A stretch of DNA of 64,000 nt from Tabrizicola sp. (lineage in GTDB: Bacteria; Pseudomonadota; Alphaproteobacteria; Rhodobacterales; Rhodobacteraceae): positions 372,001 to 436,000 of the forward strand of contig NZ_JAUCZH010000004.1 of NCBI RefSeq assembly GCF_030373185.1, written 5' to 3'. How positions within the stretch are numbered: position 1 is the stretch's first letter; every line of letters starts with the position of its first letter. The position numbers were made by a program, and so were the translations under genes. The notes under the pieces were generated by a model. The model did no database searches, had not been told where the DNA came from, and saw nothing but the letters and a program-made list of their open reading frames with translations. Of this stretch, positions 28,519 through 36,768 are shown piece after piece.

Positions 28519-29384
28519 GAGCCGCTGGCGGTCAGGCGTGTCAGGGTCGCCCCGTCGCAATGGCCAAGGCCTGCGTCCAGCGCTGCCCGCATGCGAGGGA
28601 CAGCAGACTGGGCCAGCGGCAGGAATGCGCCTTCGGTTTCGGCAAGGGTCAGGGCCAGCATCAGGTCTTTGGTCAGCCCGGCAATGTCGAAGGTGCCGGG
28701 CTGGTCAGTGCCGTTCAACGTATCCACCACAACCTGCGCGCGGTTCTTCAGCACAGTCGGCCCGGCTGAACTGTCAGCGATCAGGCTGATCGCCAAGTCA
28801 TTCGGCACCCCCGCGCCGCGCAGAAGTGCCAGGCTTTCGCCAAGCGTCTCCCAGTAGATTGCCAGGGGCAGGTTGATCGCCAGCTTCATCCGCGCGGCAG
28901 CTCCGGGCGTACCCAGATGTTCAAACCGGCGACACAGGCTACCCAGCACCGGCATGGCCCGGTCAAACGCGGCTCGCGTACCCCCGGCCAGTCCCAGTAA
29001 CTGCCCTTTGAGCGCAGGGGCGACGGTGCCTCCCACTGGGCAGTGCAGAAAATCTGCGCCGCTGGCAGTGGCGCGCGCAGCCAGCGCATCGGCATCGGCG
29101 GGCAGCAGGGTGGACAACTCGATCACCAGACGCCCGGTCAGGCCTGCATTGATCAGTCTCTCCAGCACCGCTTCGGATGCTGCGGCATCAGTCAACGACA
29201 GAAGGATGGTGTCGCAAGCGGCCAGCCCGGCAAGATCGGTCGCGGTAGCACCAGCGCCAACGGCGGCCGCCAGCCGTGCCGGGCTGCGGTTCCAGACATG
29301 AACGCTGTGGCCGGTTTCGATCAGGCGGCGAGCGAATGCGGTACCCATGCGGCCGGTTCCCGCGATGCCGATGGTCTGTGTCAT
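28515..29384 (-). CDS. NAD(P)-dependent beta-hydroxyacid dehydrogenase (3-hydroxyisobutyrate dehydrogenase family)
   Basis: A 289-residue protein. The N-terminal Rossmann motif is GIAGTGRMGTAFA (residues ~5-17), followed by VHVWNRSPARL. The substrate-binding strand is HCPVGGTVAPALKGQL (~residue 115), and the catalytic-lysine region is AARMKLAINLPLAIYWE (~residue 165). Relatives oxidise or reduce 3-hydroxyisobutyrate, tartronate semialdehyde or sulfolactaldehyde; which applies cannot be read. It overlaps the RraA gene upstream by 4 bases and the TauE gene downstream by 4 bases. Confidence 0.87.
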   Translation of the reverse strand: MTQTIGIAGTGRMGTAFARRLIETGHSVHVWNRSPARLAAAVGAGATATDLAGLAACDTILLSLTDAAASEAVLERLINAGLTGRLVIELSTLLPADADALAARATASGADFLHCPVGGTVAPALKGQLLGLAGGTRAAFDRAMPVLGSLCRRFEHLGTPGAAARMKLAINLPLAIYWETLGESLALLRGAGVPNDLAISLIADSSAGPTVLKNRAQVVVDTLNGTDQPGTFDIAGLTKDLMLALTLAETEGAFLPLAQSAVPRMRAALDAGLGHCDGATLTRLTASGS

Positions 29385-29995
29385 CTGTCCGACTCCTGTC
29401 TCAGTCCAAGGATATCTAGCGTGGTCTCACCCTGCCTCAACCGTTGCATCATCTGCGTTTCGCGCGCGGTGCGGGCCTCGGATGCGGCAAGGGCTGCGGG
29501 CAGATCTTCACGTTCAAGGGTTACGACGGCATCCGCATCGGCCAGCACAATATCCCCGGCCGCAATGGTTACCCCTCCAATCGTGACCGAGCCGCCGATC
29601 TGCCCGCGGTCGTGCTTGACCGTGCCGCGAATGTTCAGCCCTCGGGCAAAGGCCGCAAAGCCCAGAGCCGCGATTTGCGCTGAATCGCGCACCGCACCGT
29701 CGATGATAATCCCGGTGATTCCGCGCATCTGGCAGGCCAGAGCCATGATTTCTCCAAAAGGGCCGCTGTCCAGACTGCCGCCGTAATCGACAACCAGCAC
29801 GTCCGCCGGTGTTGCCGCAGCGATTGCCAGATGCAGCGCAAGATTGTCGCCGGGCAGGCAGCGCACTGTCAGGGCAGGCCCAGCAAGGGCCATGCCCGGT
29901 GCCAGGGGCCGCAAGGGCGCGTTGATCAACCGTGTGGCAGGCCAAGCTTCGGCCAACGTGGCAGTGCCGTAGCGCAGCAGGTCTGACGTGTTCAT
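29381..29995 (-). CDS. RraA-family protein (4-hydroxy-4-methyl-2-oxoglutarate aldolase-like)
   Basis: A 204-residue protein with GIIIDGAVRDSAQIAALGF, the GxxxDGxxRD motif of the RraA fold, and DYGGSLDSGPFGEIMA before it. In catabolic operons this fold acts as a divalent-metal aldolase that splits 4-hydroxy-4-methyl-2-oxoglutarate or 4-carboxy-4-hydroxy-2-oxoadipate to pyruvate or oxaloacetate. The E. coli RraA instead inhibits RNase E. Context favours an aldolase here. It overlaps the FAH-family gene and the dehydrogenase gene by 4 bases each. Confidence 0.87.
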   Translation of the reverse strand: MNTSDLLRYGTATLAEAWPATRLINAPLRPLAPGMALAGPALTVRCLPGDNLALHLAIAAATPADVLVVDYGGSLDSGPFGEIMALACQMRGITGIIIDGAVRDSAQIAALGFAAFARGLNIRGTVKHDRGQIGGSVTIGGVTIAAGDIVLADADAVVTLEREDLPAALAASEARTARETQMMQRLRQGETTLDILGLRQESDR

Positions 29996-30690
29996 GCGGC
30001 CTTTGCGCCGATGCGCACCTGCATGGGCTGCAAACCGTCAACATGGCAATCCAGCACGTCGCCCGTGACGACCGCCCCCACCCCGGCAGGCGTGCCGGTC
30101 ATGATGATGTCGCCCGGCATCAGGCGGTGCTGTTCAGACAGCTTGGCAATGATCTCGTCAATCTTCCAGATCATCAGCGAGATGTCGGCATCCTGCTTGA
30201 CCTGTCCGTTCACAGAAAACCGTACATGCCCGGTCTTGAGGATGCCGCAGTCCTCGACCCGGGTGATCGGTCCGACCGGGGCCGAGTGGTCAAAGCCCTT
30301 GGTAACCTCCCACGGCAGGCCTTTGGCCAATGCCGCCGCCTGATGGTCGCGCCGTGTCATGTCGAGGCCCACGGCATAGCCGAAGATGTGACTTTCCGCC
30401 TCTGCCTGCGGGATGTTGTAGCCGCCGGATTTCAGCGCCACGACCAACTCGCACTCGTAGTGGAAGTTTGTCGTGAACACCGGATAGGGAATCTCGCCAC
30501 CGTTCTTCACGATGGCATCAGTCGGCTTCATGAAGATCACCGGTGGGTCACGCTCGTCGGCGTTCATCTCGATGATGTGGGCCACATAGTTCTTGCCGAT
30601 GCAGTAGATGCGGCGAACCGGGAACTTGGCGTCGGTGCCGACGACATCAAGGAGGGCTGGTGCGGCAGGTGGGAAGGTAAGGGTCGCCAT
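29992..30690 (-). CDS. Fumarylacetoacetate hydrolase (FAH) family protein
   Basis: A 232-residue protein of the small FAH type. It has FPVRRIYCIGKNYVAH at the N-terminus, then the metal-binding HYECELVVALKSGG and GLDMTRRD, and MTGTPAGVGAV at the end. Related enzymes hydrolyse acylpyruvates or decarboxylate/isomerise oxo-diacids with Mg2+. ATG 30690 is preferred (GGAG 7 bases upstream) over 30702. It is the first gene of the leftward four-gene operon and diverges from the ABC-transporter operon across 224 bases. Confidence 0.9.
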   Translation of the reverse strand: MATLTFPPAAPALLDVVGTDAKFPVRRIYCIGKNYVAHIIEMNADERDPPVIFMKPTDAIVKNGGEIPYPVFTTNFHYECELVVALKSGGYNIPQAEAESHIFGYAVGLDMTRRDHQAAALAKGLPWEVTKGFDHSAPVGPITRVEDCGILKTGHVRFSVNGQVKQDADISLMIWKIDEIIAKLSEQHRLMPGDIIMTGTPAGVGAVVTGDVLDCHVDGLQPMQVRIGAKAA

Positions 30691-30800
30691 GGCGTGCTCC
30701 ATTCAAGCATTTGATCCGCAGGGCGCTGCGGACGAGTCGGGGGTGAGCGCAGGATTTCCGGACTAAGGTCGCGGATCAAGATACGATACGAATATTTTCG

Positions 30801-30837
30801 ATGATTCATATATTTTTTTGATTCTTTCTGCGAATCA
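30801..30837. promoter_or_regulatory. AT-rich divergent promoter region with TGATTC/GAATCA repeats
   Basis: In an otherwise GC-rich region this 60-base block is AT-rich. ATGATTCAT (30801-30809) is an odd palindrome, and TGATTC (30819-30824) with GAATCA (30832-30837) forms an inverted repeat with a 7-base spacer. The position, between the divergent FAH and ABC operons, suits promoters and a regulator site. Confidence 0.45.
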
Positions 30838-30883
30838 TATAGCATTCCCTCAGGGTCAGCCGAACCGCAGAAGTTGGGTGGTA

Positions 30884-30896
30884 TGATCACTGATCA
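30884..30896. promoter_or_regulatory. 13-bp palindrome TGATCACTGATCA, likely operator
   Basis: TGATCA-C-TGATCA is a perfect palindrome around one base, ending 18 bases before ATG 30915 and just ahead of the ribosome site. Size and symmetry fit a GntR/FCD-type dimer site. The natural candidate regulator is the GntR gene at 33621 at the end of the same operon; binding is inferred. Confidence 0.45.
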
Positions 30897-30914
30897 ACGG
30901 GAGGAGTGAACAAG

Positions 30915-31946
30915 ATGACACGTACGACCACACTGAGCCGCCGTAGCTTTGGCCTTCTGGCCGCTGGTGGGGCTGCAAGCCTTACGCTGGGGACGCCGGC
31001 GCTTCTTCGGGCGCAGACGGCGGTGACCTTCGCCGTCCCCAACCCCTCGGCCCTTACCTGGCTGCCCTACTGGGTTGCCGTGGGCGAGGGTTACTTCGCC
31101 GAAGAGGGTCTCGACCTGCGGCTGGAAGCGATCGATGGCTCGTCCGCCGTGTTGCAGGCGATGTCCGCCGGCCAGGCGCAGATCGGCGCCCCTGGGCCGG
31201 GGCCGACACTGGGCGCCCGCTCGCGCGGGGTGGACGTGAAATTCCTCTACAACCTCTACCCGAAATCGGTCTTCGGCCTGCTCGTCAAGGCCGACAGCAG
31301 CTATCAGACGCCAACCGACCTTAAGGGTACCGTTATCGGCGTGGGTACTGCGGACGGGGCGGAAGTCTCTTTCACCAAGGCCATCATGGCCGACCTTGGG
31401 ATGACCGAAGGCACCGACTACACCTTCCTTCCGGTGGGAGATGGCGGCACGGCTGCGGTCGCTTTCCTGCGGGACGAGGTGAGCAGCTATGCGGGCGCCG
31501 TCTCGGATGCGGCGATCCTGGCCTCGCGTGGCATCACACTGCGCGAGATCACGCCCGAGGCTTATCTCGGCTTTTTCGGCAACGGCATAGCCATGCTGGA
31601 ATCCCAGATGGCCGCGACGCCCGACCTTGCGCCGAAGTTCGGCCGCGCCTTGGTGCGGGGCACGCGCTTCGCCTCGGACCCGGCAAACAAGGAAAAGGCG
31701 CTGGCCCATTGCGCGGCCGGCAACCCGCAGGAAGGCGAGCAGGACTATGCGCCGTCGCTGTATGACGGCGTCGTCAACCGGATGACCCCGACCGATGCTT
31801 TCATCGGCCAGGGCTACGGCTTTCAGCCGCCGGAGCATTGGCAGGCGATCCATGACAGCGCTGTCTCTTCCGGCGCGCTGGAAGCGCCGCTGTCTGATCT
31901 CGCGGCCGTCTACTCGAACGAGTTCGTAGCGGGATGGAACGCCTGA
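30915..31946 (+). CDS. ABC transporter substrate-binding protein (NMT1/TauA-like), Tat-exported
   Basis: A 343-residue protein whose signal is twin-arginine (TLSRRSFGLLAAGGAASLTL), so it is probably exported folded by the Tat system. The mature part follows the NMT1/TauA fold: VGEGYFAEEGLDLRLE, GSSAVLQAMSAGQAQIGAPGPG and FGNGIAMLESQMA. Such proteins bind thiamine precursors, sulfonates, nitrate or aromatic acids; the ligand cannot be told. ATG 30915 follows GGGAGGAG and is preferred over GTG 30906. The ATPase gene starts on its stop (TGATG). Confidence 0.88.
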   Translation: MTRTTTLSRRSFGLLAAGGAASLTLGTPALLRAQTAVTFAVPNPSALTWLPYWVAVGEGYFAEEGLDLRLEAIDGSSAVLQAMSAGQAQIGAPGPGPTLGARSRGVDVKFLYNLYPKSVFGLLVKADSSYQTPTDLKGTVIGVGTADGAEVSFTKAIMADLGMTEGTDYTFLPVGDGGTAAVAFLRDEVSSYAGAVSDAAILASRGITLREITPEAYLGFFGNGIAMLESQMAATPDLAPKFGRALVRGTRFASDPANKEKALAHCAAGNPQEGEQDYAPSLYDGVVNRMTPTDAFIGQGYGFQPPEHWQAIHDSAVSSGALEAPLSDLAAVYSNEFVAGWNA

Positions 31947-32761
31947 TGACCATGGCCGGGCCTCGCCCCCTGACCGCTGGCCCGGCCGCCCAACTGCGGC
32001 CGGTGTATCAAATCGAACGGCTGTCCAAGACATATGCCCGCAACCGACTTACCGCGTTGACCGACGTGAACCTGACCCTGAACAAGGGTGAGTTCGTGTC
32101 GGTTGTGGGGTCGTCCGGTTGCGGGAAGTCGACTTTGTTGAAGATCATGTCGGGGCTATTGCCGCCTAGCGCCGGGCGCGTCGTGCTGGAGGGACGGCCG
32201 GTAACCGGCCCGCGCGACGACATCGGGATGATGTTCCAGCAGGCAACGCTGCTGCCCTGGAAAACCACGCTGCAAAACATTCTTCTACCCATCGAGATGC
32301 GCAAGGGCCGCGCCGCGGCCAAGGTTGCCATTCCTCGGGCGACAGAACTTCTGCAACTTGTGGGACTGGGAGACTTCGCCCATGTCTATCCCAGCGAACT
32401 GTCAGGCGGTATGGCGCAGCGTGCGTCGATCTGCCGAATGCTGATTTCCAATCCCGCCGTGCTGCTGCTGGATGAACCCTTCAGTGCGCTGGACGAGTTG
32501 ACCCGTGATTTCATGAACATGGAACTGCAACGCATCTGCACCGAGCAGCACGCAACTGCCTTCCTCGTTACACATTCGCTGGCCGAGGCCGTTATCCTGT
32601 CTGACCGCATTCTGGTGATGAAGCCGCGACCGGGCCGCATCGTCGAGGAAATCATTGTCGACCTGCCACGCCCGCGCCAGTTAGAGATGATCAATACGCC
32701 CCGCTTTGGCGAGATCGTTGCCCATATCCGTGACCTTCTGGGAAAGGAGGCTTTTCAGTGA
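31946..32761 (+). CDS. ABC transporter ATP-binding protein (nitrate/sulfonate/taurine type)
   Basis: A 271-residue ATPase with GSSGCGKSTLLKIMSGL (Walker A), SGGMAQRASICRML (signature) and VLLLDEPFSALDE (Walker B). The sequence around Walker A and the lack of a regulatory C-domain fit the SsuB/TauB/NrtD group that works with NMT1-type binding proteins. ATG 31946 shares a base with the preceding stop; a start at 31934 would overlap by 13 bases and is less likely. The permease begins at its stop (GTGA). Confidence 0.9.
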   Translation: MTMAGPRPLTAGPAAQLRPVYQIERLSKTYARNRLTALTDVNLTLNKGEFVSVVGSSGCGKSTLLKIMSGLLPPSAGRVVLEGRPVTGPRDDIGMMFQQATLLPWKTTLQNILLPIEMRKGRAAAKVAIPRATELLQLVGLGDFAHVYPSELSGGMAQRASICRMLISNPAVLLLDEPFSALDELTRDFMNMELQRICTEQHATAFLVTHSLAEAVILSDRILVMKPRPGRIVEEIIVDLPRPRQLEMINTPRFGEIVAHIRDLLGKEAFQ

Positions 32762-33618
32762 CCGTTTCCCCCAACCCGAAGGACAATCCGGACGCAGATA
32801 CCGTCTGGGTCGAACATGTCGCGCTGATCGACAGTGTTCCGCGCTGGCTGGCGATGCTGGGTCTGGCCGTTGTGGTCATTCTGATCTGGGATCTGGCCAC
32901 CGCCCGCCTGGGCTGGGTTTCGCCCATCATCCTGCCCTCGCCGGGAGAAACGCTCTCCGACCTGATCTTCGTCGGCAAAAACCTGCTGTCTGGCGGCTAT
33001 ATGCTGACGGCCCTGTGGACCACGACACGCACAGTCTTCTGGGCTTTCCTGATTGCCGCCGCCATCGGCTTTTCCCTTGGTGTGCTGGTGGGCGAGACCA
33101 AGTTCGGCGAACGCGCCGTGATGCCCTATCTGGTGGCGATCGATACCATGCCGAAAGTGGCCTTTGCGCCGCTTTTCATTGCCTGGCTTGGCTTTGACAT
33201 CGCCTCCAAGGTGGCGCTGGCAGCCTTCATTGCAACCTTCCCCATCGTGGTGTCCACTGCGGCCGGGTTCTATGCGGCTTCTGAAAATGAAAGGATGCTG
33301 TTCAAGTCCATGGGTGCGAACCGTTGGCAAACCCTGATCCGGCTGAAGCTACCGACCGGGCTGCCCTATATCTTTACCGGCCTCAAGATTGCCTCTGTCG
33401 GCGTCATGGCCGGGGCGATCACCGGCGAATTCCTGGGTGGCGGCAAGGGATTTGGCGCCCTGATCCGCGAATCCGCCAGCATGCTGGACACGCCACGCGT
33501 GTTTTCCCTGATACTGTACCTCAGTATTCTGGGCCTGACCCTCTTCTTCCTGGTTGCACAGGTGGAAAAGCGTCTGGTGTTCTGGAACAAGGCTGATCGG
33601 CCTGGTGGGGTAGCCTGA
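32758..33618 (+). CDS. ABC transporter permease (nitrate/sulfonate/taurine type)
   Basis: A 286-residue permease with six or so transmembrane segments. The EAA-loop FKSMGANRWQTLIRLKLPTGLPYIFTG is followed by GVMAGAITGEFLGGGKGFG, a typical ending of SsuC/TauC-type permeases. GTG 32758 overlaps the ATPase stop, so translation is coupled. With the two preceding genes it forms a complete importer; the GntR regulator starts 2 bases after its stop. Confidence 0.9.
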   Translation: MTVSPNPKDNPDADTVWVEHVALIDSVPRWLAMLGLAVVVILIWDLATARLGWVSPIILPSPGETLSDLIFVGKNLLSGGYMLTALWTTTRTVFWAFLIAAAIGFSLGVLVGETKFGERAVMPYLVAIDTMPKVAFAPLFIAWLGFDIASKVALAAFIATFPIVVSTAAGFYAASENERMLFKSMGANRWQTLIRLKLPTGLPYIFTGLKIASVGVMAGAITGEFLGGGKGFGALIRESASMLDTPRVFSLILYLSILGLTLFFLVAQVEKRLVFWNKADRPGGVA

Positions 33619-33620
33619 GG

Positions 33621-34349
33621 ATGAATGCCTCCGACAAGACGCTGAACGATACCAAGAACCTGTCCGAACAGGCGCATGAGCGCATTCGCCGCGACATCCT
33701 GAATGGTGAGCTGTTTCCCGGCGACAAGTTGCAGATCGAGACCGTGTCGGATCGCTACGGCATCGGCATTGCGCCCGTTCGGGAAGCCCTGAACCGGCTG
33801 TCGTCGGAAGGGCTGGTCGCGCGGAAAAGCCAACGCGGGTTTTTCGTGGCCGAGATCTCGATGGACTCGCTTGAGGAACTGGTGAAGACCCGGATCTGGC
33901 TGGAAACGCTGGCCCTGCGAAAATCGATCGAGAACGGGGACGAGGACTGGGAGGAAGAATTGGTCCTGTCTTACCACCGCCTTGCACGCACCCATCGCCG
34001 GATGCCTGCCGAAGCTGGACGAGAGCTGTCGGAAGAGTGGGAACTGCGCCACAAGGAGTTTCACATGCTGCTGCTGGACCGGTGCGGGTCAAGCTGGCTT
34101 TTGGGGTTTTGCTCCAAGATGATGGATCAGGCTGTGCGCTATCGCAGCTTGTCGATGAATGTCCACCCGAGCCTGTTGCGCCGGGAAGGCGCCGCGGCCG
34201 AGCATGAGGCCCTGCTGAAAGCATGCATCGACCGAAACGCGGAACTTGCGTGCCAGCTTCTGGAGAGCCACTACAAGACCACCCTGGAAGGCCTCAGGGG
34301 GGTTATCGGTAAGGGTGCGGCCGAAGCAAGGACGAAGCTAGCCGACTGA
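33621..34349 (+). CDS. GntR-family transcriptional regulator (FCD/FadR subfamily)
   Basis: A 242-residue regulator. Residues ~15-80 are the GntR winged helix (AHERIRRDILNGELFPGDKLQIE, then IGIAPVREALNRLSSEGLV). Residues ~95-225 form an all-helical FCD domain with metal-binding-type histidines (ELRHKEFHMLLL). FCD regulators sense small carboxylates. Its place as last gene of the importer operon, and the palindrome at 30884 in the divergent promoter region, suggest it controls both operons; this is inference. It starts 2 bases after the permease stop. Confidence 0.9.
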   Translation: MNASDKTLNDTKNLSEQAHERIRRDILNGELFPGDKLQIETVSDRYGIGIAPVREALNRLSSEGLVARKSQRGFFVAEISMDSLEELVKTRIWLETLALRKSIENGDEDWEEELVLSYHRLARTHRRMPAEAGRELSEEWELRHKEFHMLLLDRCGSSWLLGFCSKMMDQAVRYRSLSMNVHPSLLRREGAAAEHEALLKACIDRNAELACQLLESHYKTTLEGLRGVIGKGAAEARTKLAD

Positions 34350-34431
34350 CACTCTGCCTTGGCAACATGCCCCCGTCGCTAGCCTCACCGACTTGCCGTC
34401 GCCATGGCAACTTGGCCCCAACTACAGCCCA

Positions 34432-35739
34432 TCACCGAGCCACAGGCCAGCGCCGGTGCAGGTCATCGATAACAAATGTATGGCTGTGTCCGGACGCATG
34501 CTCGGCCAGATGCGGATGGTCTGGGGCAAGGTCGGGGTGGTCATGCGGCAACTCTGCCATGTCGTCGGCGGGCCACAGGCGCAGCACCGCCACCAGCCCC
34601 GCCGCGCCGATTGCGGCAAGCACCAAGGCCGCCACACCAAGCCCCACCTCGGCGCCCACCCAGCCGGCCAGCGGATAGGTGACCAGCCAGCAGGCATGCG
34701 ACAGAGCGAACTGCGCCGCGAAGACCGCGCCCCTGTCGGCCTCGCGCGCAGAACGGTTGATGATCCGGCCAATGGGTGTCTGCGTCAGGGAGAATCCGAA
34801 CCCGATCGCTGCCCAAAGCAGGAGCAGGGCGGCAAGGCTGGCGACCATCGGCACCAGTGCCACGCCCGCCACCATCAGCGCGGCCCCGCCGATCATCACC
34901 GGGCGGTCGGTCAGTCGGTGCAGTATGCGCGGCAACGCGATAGCCGCCAGCATCGAGCCCGCACCAAAGCCCGCAAAGGCAAGCGCCACGGCTTCGGCAC
35001 CAAGCGCAAGTGTGTCTTGCACCAGCACCACGGTGTTGACATAGACCATCGCCCCTGCGGCAGCGACTGCGGCTTCCATCACCATCAGCCCGCGCAAGCG
35101 GGGGGTGCGGGTATAGATGCGGATGCCTTTGGTGACATCCGCCCAGAAATGCCCGTCCTCACCGCTCGTCCGGCCGGGAAGGCGCGTGGTGGCCACCAGG
35201 AGCGCCGACCCGATGAACCCGGCGACCGTCCCGACAAACAGCACCGGAAAGCTGACCACCGTCAAAAGGGCGGCGGCAAGGATGGGCGAGGCCAGCTGCT
35301 CAAGATCCTCGGCCAGACGAAGCAGCGACAGGGCGTTGGTGTAGTCGTCCTCATCCTTCAGCACATCCGGGATCACCGCCTGAAAGGCCGGGGTAAAACC
35401 CGCCGAGGCAGCCTGCAGAAAGAAGATCAGGACATAGACCTGCCAGACCTGATCAACAAAGGGCAGACAGGCAATGACGCCCGCGCGGATCAGATCCATT
35501 CCCACCAGAAAGGCGCGGCGCGGCAGGCGTTCGGCCACAGCGGCGGCGATGGGGGCAAGGCTGACATAGGCCACCATCTTGATGGCAAGTGCCGTGCCAA
35601 GCACCGCCCCGGCATCCGCCCCGGCAAGATCCCAGGCCAGCAGGCCAAGGGCGACCGTTGCAAGTCCGGTGCCGACCAGCGCCACGATCTGGGCTGCGAA
35701 AAGATGCCGGAAGGTGCGATTTCCAAGGGTGGCCAGCAT
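34432..35739 (-). CDS. MFS transporter with His-rich C-terminus, NreB-like
   Basis: A 435-residue major-facilitator protein of about twelve hydrophobic segments, starting MLATLGNRTFRHLFAAQIVAL, the MFS_3 type. The last ~35 residues are rich in histidine (HDHPDLAPDHPHLAEH, then GHSHTF), a feature of the nickel-efflux protein NreB. Export of Ni2+ or a related ion from the cytoplasm is therefore likely but not proven. Its start overlaps the stop of the CsoR/RcnR-type regulator by one base (TGATG), giving a two-gene operon. Confidence 0.8.
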   Translation of the reverse strand: MLATLGNRTFRHLFAAQIVALVGTGLATVALGLLAWDLAGADAGAVLGTALAIKMVAYVSLAPIAAAVAERLPRRAFLVGMDLIRAGVIACLPFVDQVWQVYVLIFFLQAASAGFTPAFQAVIPDVLKDEDDYTNALSLLRLAEDLEQLASPILAAALLTVVSFPVLFVGTVAGFIGSALLVATTRLPGRTSGEDGHFWADVTKGIRIYTRTPRLRGLMVMEAAVAAAGAMVYVNTVVLVQDTLALGAEAVALAFAGFGAGSMLAAIALPRILHRLTDRPVMIGGAALMVAGVALVPMVASLAALLLLWAAIGFGFSLTQTPIGRIINRSAREADRGAVFAAQFALSHACWLVTYPLAGWVGAEVGLGVAALVLAAIGAAGLVAVLRLWPADDMAELPHDHPDLAPDHPHLAEHASGHSHTFVIDDLHRRWPVAR

Positions 35740-35996
35740 CAGAGGAGCCTTGTGAGTGCCTTGATCTCGGCCATGTCATGCGCGTGGCCGCTGGTCAGGC
35801 AGTGGTCTAGATGTTCATGGATCAGCGCACGCTTGGCCTGCACCAGCGCCATTTCGACCGCGTGCAGCTGTTGGGCAATGTCCACGCAGGGCCGGCTTTC
35901 GTCGATCATCCTGATGACCGACCGCAGGTGTCCCTCGGCCCGCTTCAGACGCTTCGAGATAGCCGGATGTGAGGGATGGGTTTCACCTTCGTTCAT
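35739..35996 (-). CDS. CsoR/RcnR-family metal-sensing repressor, NreA/DmeR-like
   Basis: An 85-residue all-helical regulator of the DUF156 family. Candidate metal ligands are C37 (SRPCVDI), H62 and C66 (IHEHLDHCL), spaced 25 and 29 residues as in the family fingerprint. The sequence KRLKRAEGHLRSVIRMI matches the nickel/cobalt DmeR/NreA group better than the copper CsoR group, from memory of the families. ATG 35996 is used; GTG 35999 directly before it is the alternative. It precedes the NreB-like transporter in one operon. Confidence 0.88.
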   Translation of the reverse strand: MNEGETHPSHPAISKRLKRAEGHLRSVIRMIDESRPCVDIAQQLHAVEMALVQAKRALIHEHLDHCLTSGHAHDMAEIKALTRLL

Positions 35997-36010
35997 CACA
36001 CGATCCTATC

Positions 36011-36022
36011 CCTCCGGGGAGG
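36011..36022. promoter_or_regulatory. Candidate operator CCTCCGGGGAGG upstream of metal repressor
   Basis: CCTCC-GG-GGAGG is an inverted repeat 15 bases before the repressor start, flanked by a wider ATCCT...AGGAT pair (36003-36024). CsoR/RcnR proteins bind G/C-tract inverted repeats near their own genes, so this is a plausible autoregulatory site between the divergent repressor and His-rich-protein genes. Confidence 0.4.
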
Positions 36023-36184
36023 ATGCCGATATGCCGATTGCTGCATGTCCACAAGCCCCTCCCCGTAATCGCAGTGGCCGCAACCGGCAGGGATTGGCGC
36101 AGCGCGGATGGCCGACTTGCTGCGGTTGCAGGGGTTGGTGTCGACCACCGGACAACCATAATTCTTTGGGCAGAAAAACAACGC

Positions 36185-36469
36185 GTGGACGTGCTAAGGT
36201 CAAAGACCGGCCGTTGGGGCATTTGGCGCGCAGGCCGCAAGGTCATTGCGGTAGTTGCCGTGCTTGCGCTGCTGCTTGCCCCGTTGCTGAACACGAGGTC
36301 GCACGGTCCTGCGGATTATGTCGACGCCGTGCTGGCTATGGCCGTAGATCTGGCACATGGCCACAGCCACGGCATTGACGGCGGCACCCACAACGCCATC
36401 GACATCGACATTACTCGACTGACCAAGTTGTCTGCGCGCGACATGGGAAGGCTAAACACGTACCTCTGA
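36185..36469 (+). CDS. Small secreted His-rich protein
   Basis: About 94 residues. A basic N-terminus and one hydrophobic segment (KVIAVVAVLALLLAPLLNT) form a signal peptide or anchor. The mature part contains DLAHGHSHGIDGGTHNAID, a histidine cluster suited to nickel, cobalt or copper binding, and ends RLTKLSARDMGRLNTYL. It diverges from the metal repressor, so both may respond to the same ion. Start codons GTG 36185 or 36191 are possible and neither has a clear ribosome site. The family was not recognised. Confidence 0.45.
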   Translation: MDVLRSKTGRWGIWRAGRKVIAVVAVLALLLAPLLNTRSHGPADYVDAVLAMAVDLAHGHSHGIDGGTHNAIDIDITRLTKLSARDMGRLNTYL

Positions 36470-36768
36470 GCTCTGCGATCGCTTCAAGACGGTGAGGAGT
36501 AGGCCAGTCAGATCTTGCGATCAGGCATACATATTCGGACGGCCTCGATCTGTGCTTGGCTCTGGGTATAGCAGGGGCCATTTGGTCGGCCCGTGGGAGG
36601 GTGGATATACCAGGCTCGCGGCTGCATCGGAGCATCTCTTGATCAGAGGGTAAACGGGCGGGACACTGTGGCAGATGCAGATCATACTGTTTGACGGGTA
36701 TGATTATTCCTAGAAGAGTCAAATCCGATCCGTTGTCACGTGGGTCTCCGACAGGAAAGCTTTGCCAT

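Noticed and set aside
36011-36022. CCTCCGGGGAGG as the ribosome-binding site of the metal repressor
   Set aside because: It is 15 bases from the start codon, too far for normal spacing; a nearer AGGA serves better, so an operator role is preferred.
34393-36378. 661-codon plus-strand frame
   Set aside because: Antisense to the NreB-like transporter and metal repressor; composition rich in H, Q, R and G with no motif.
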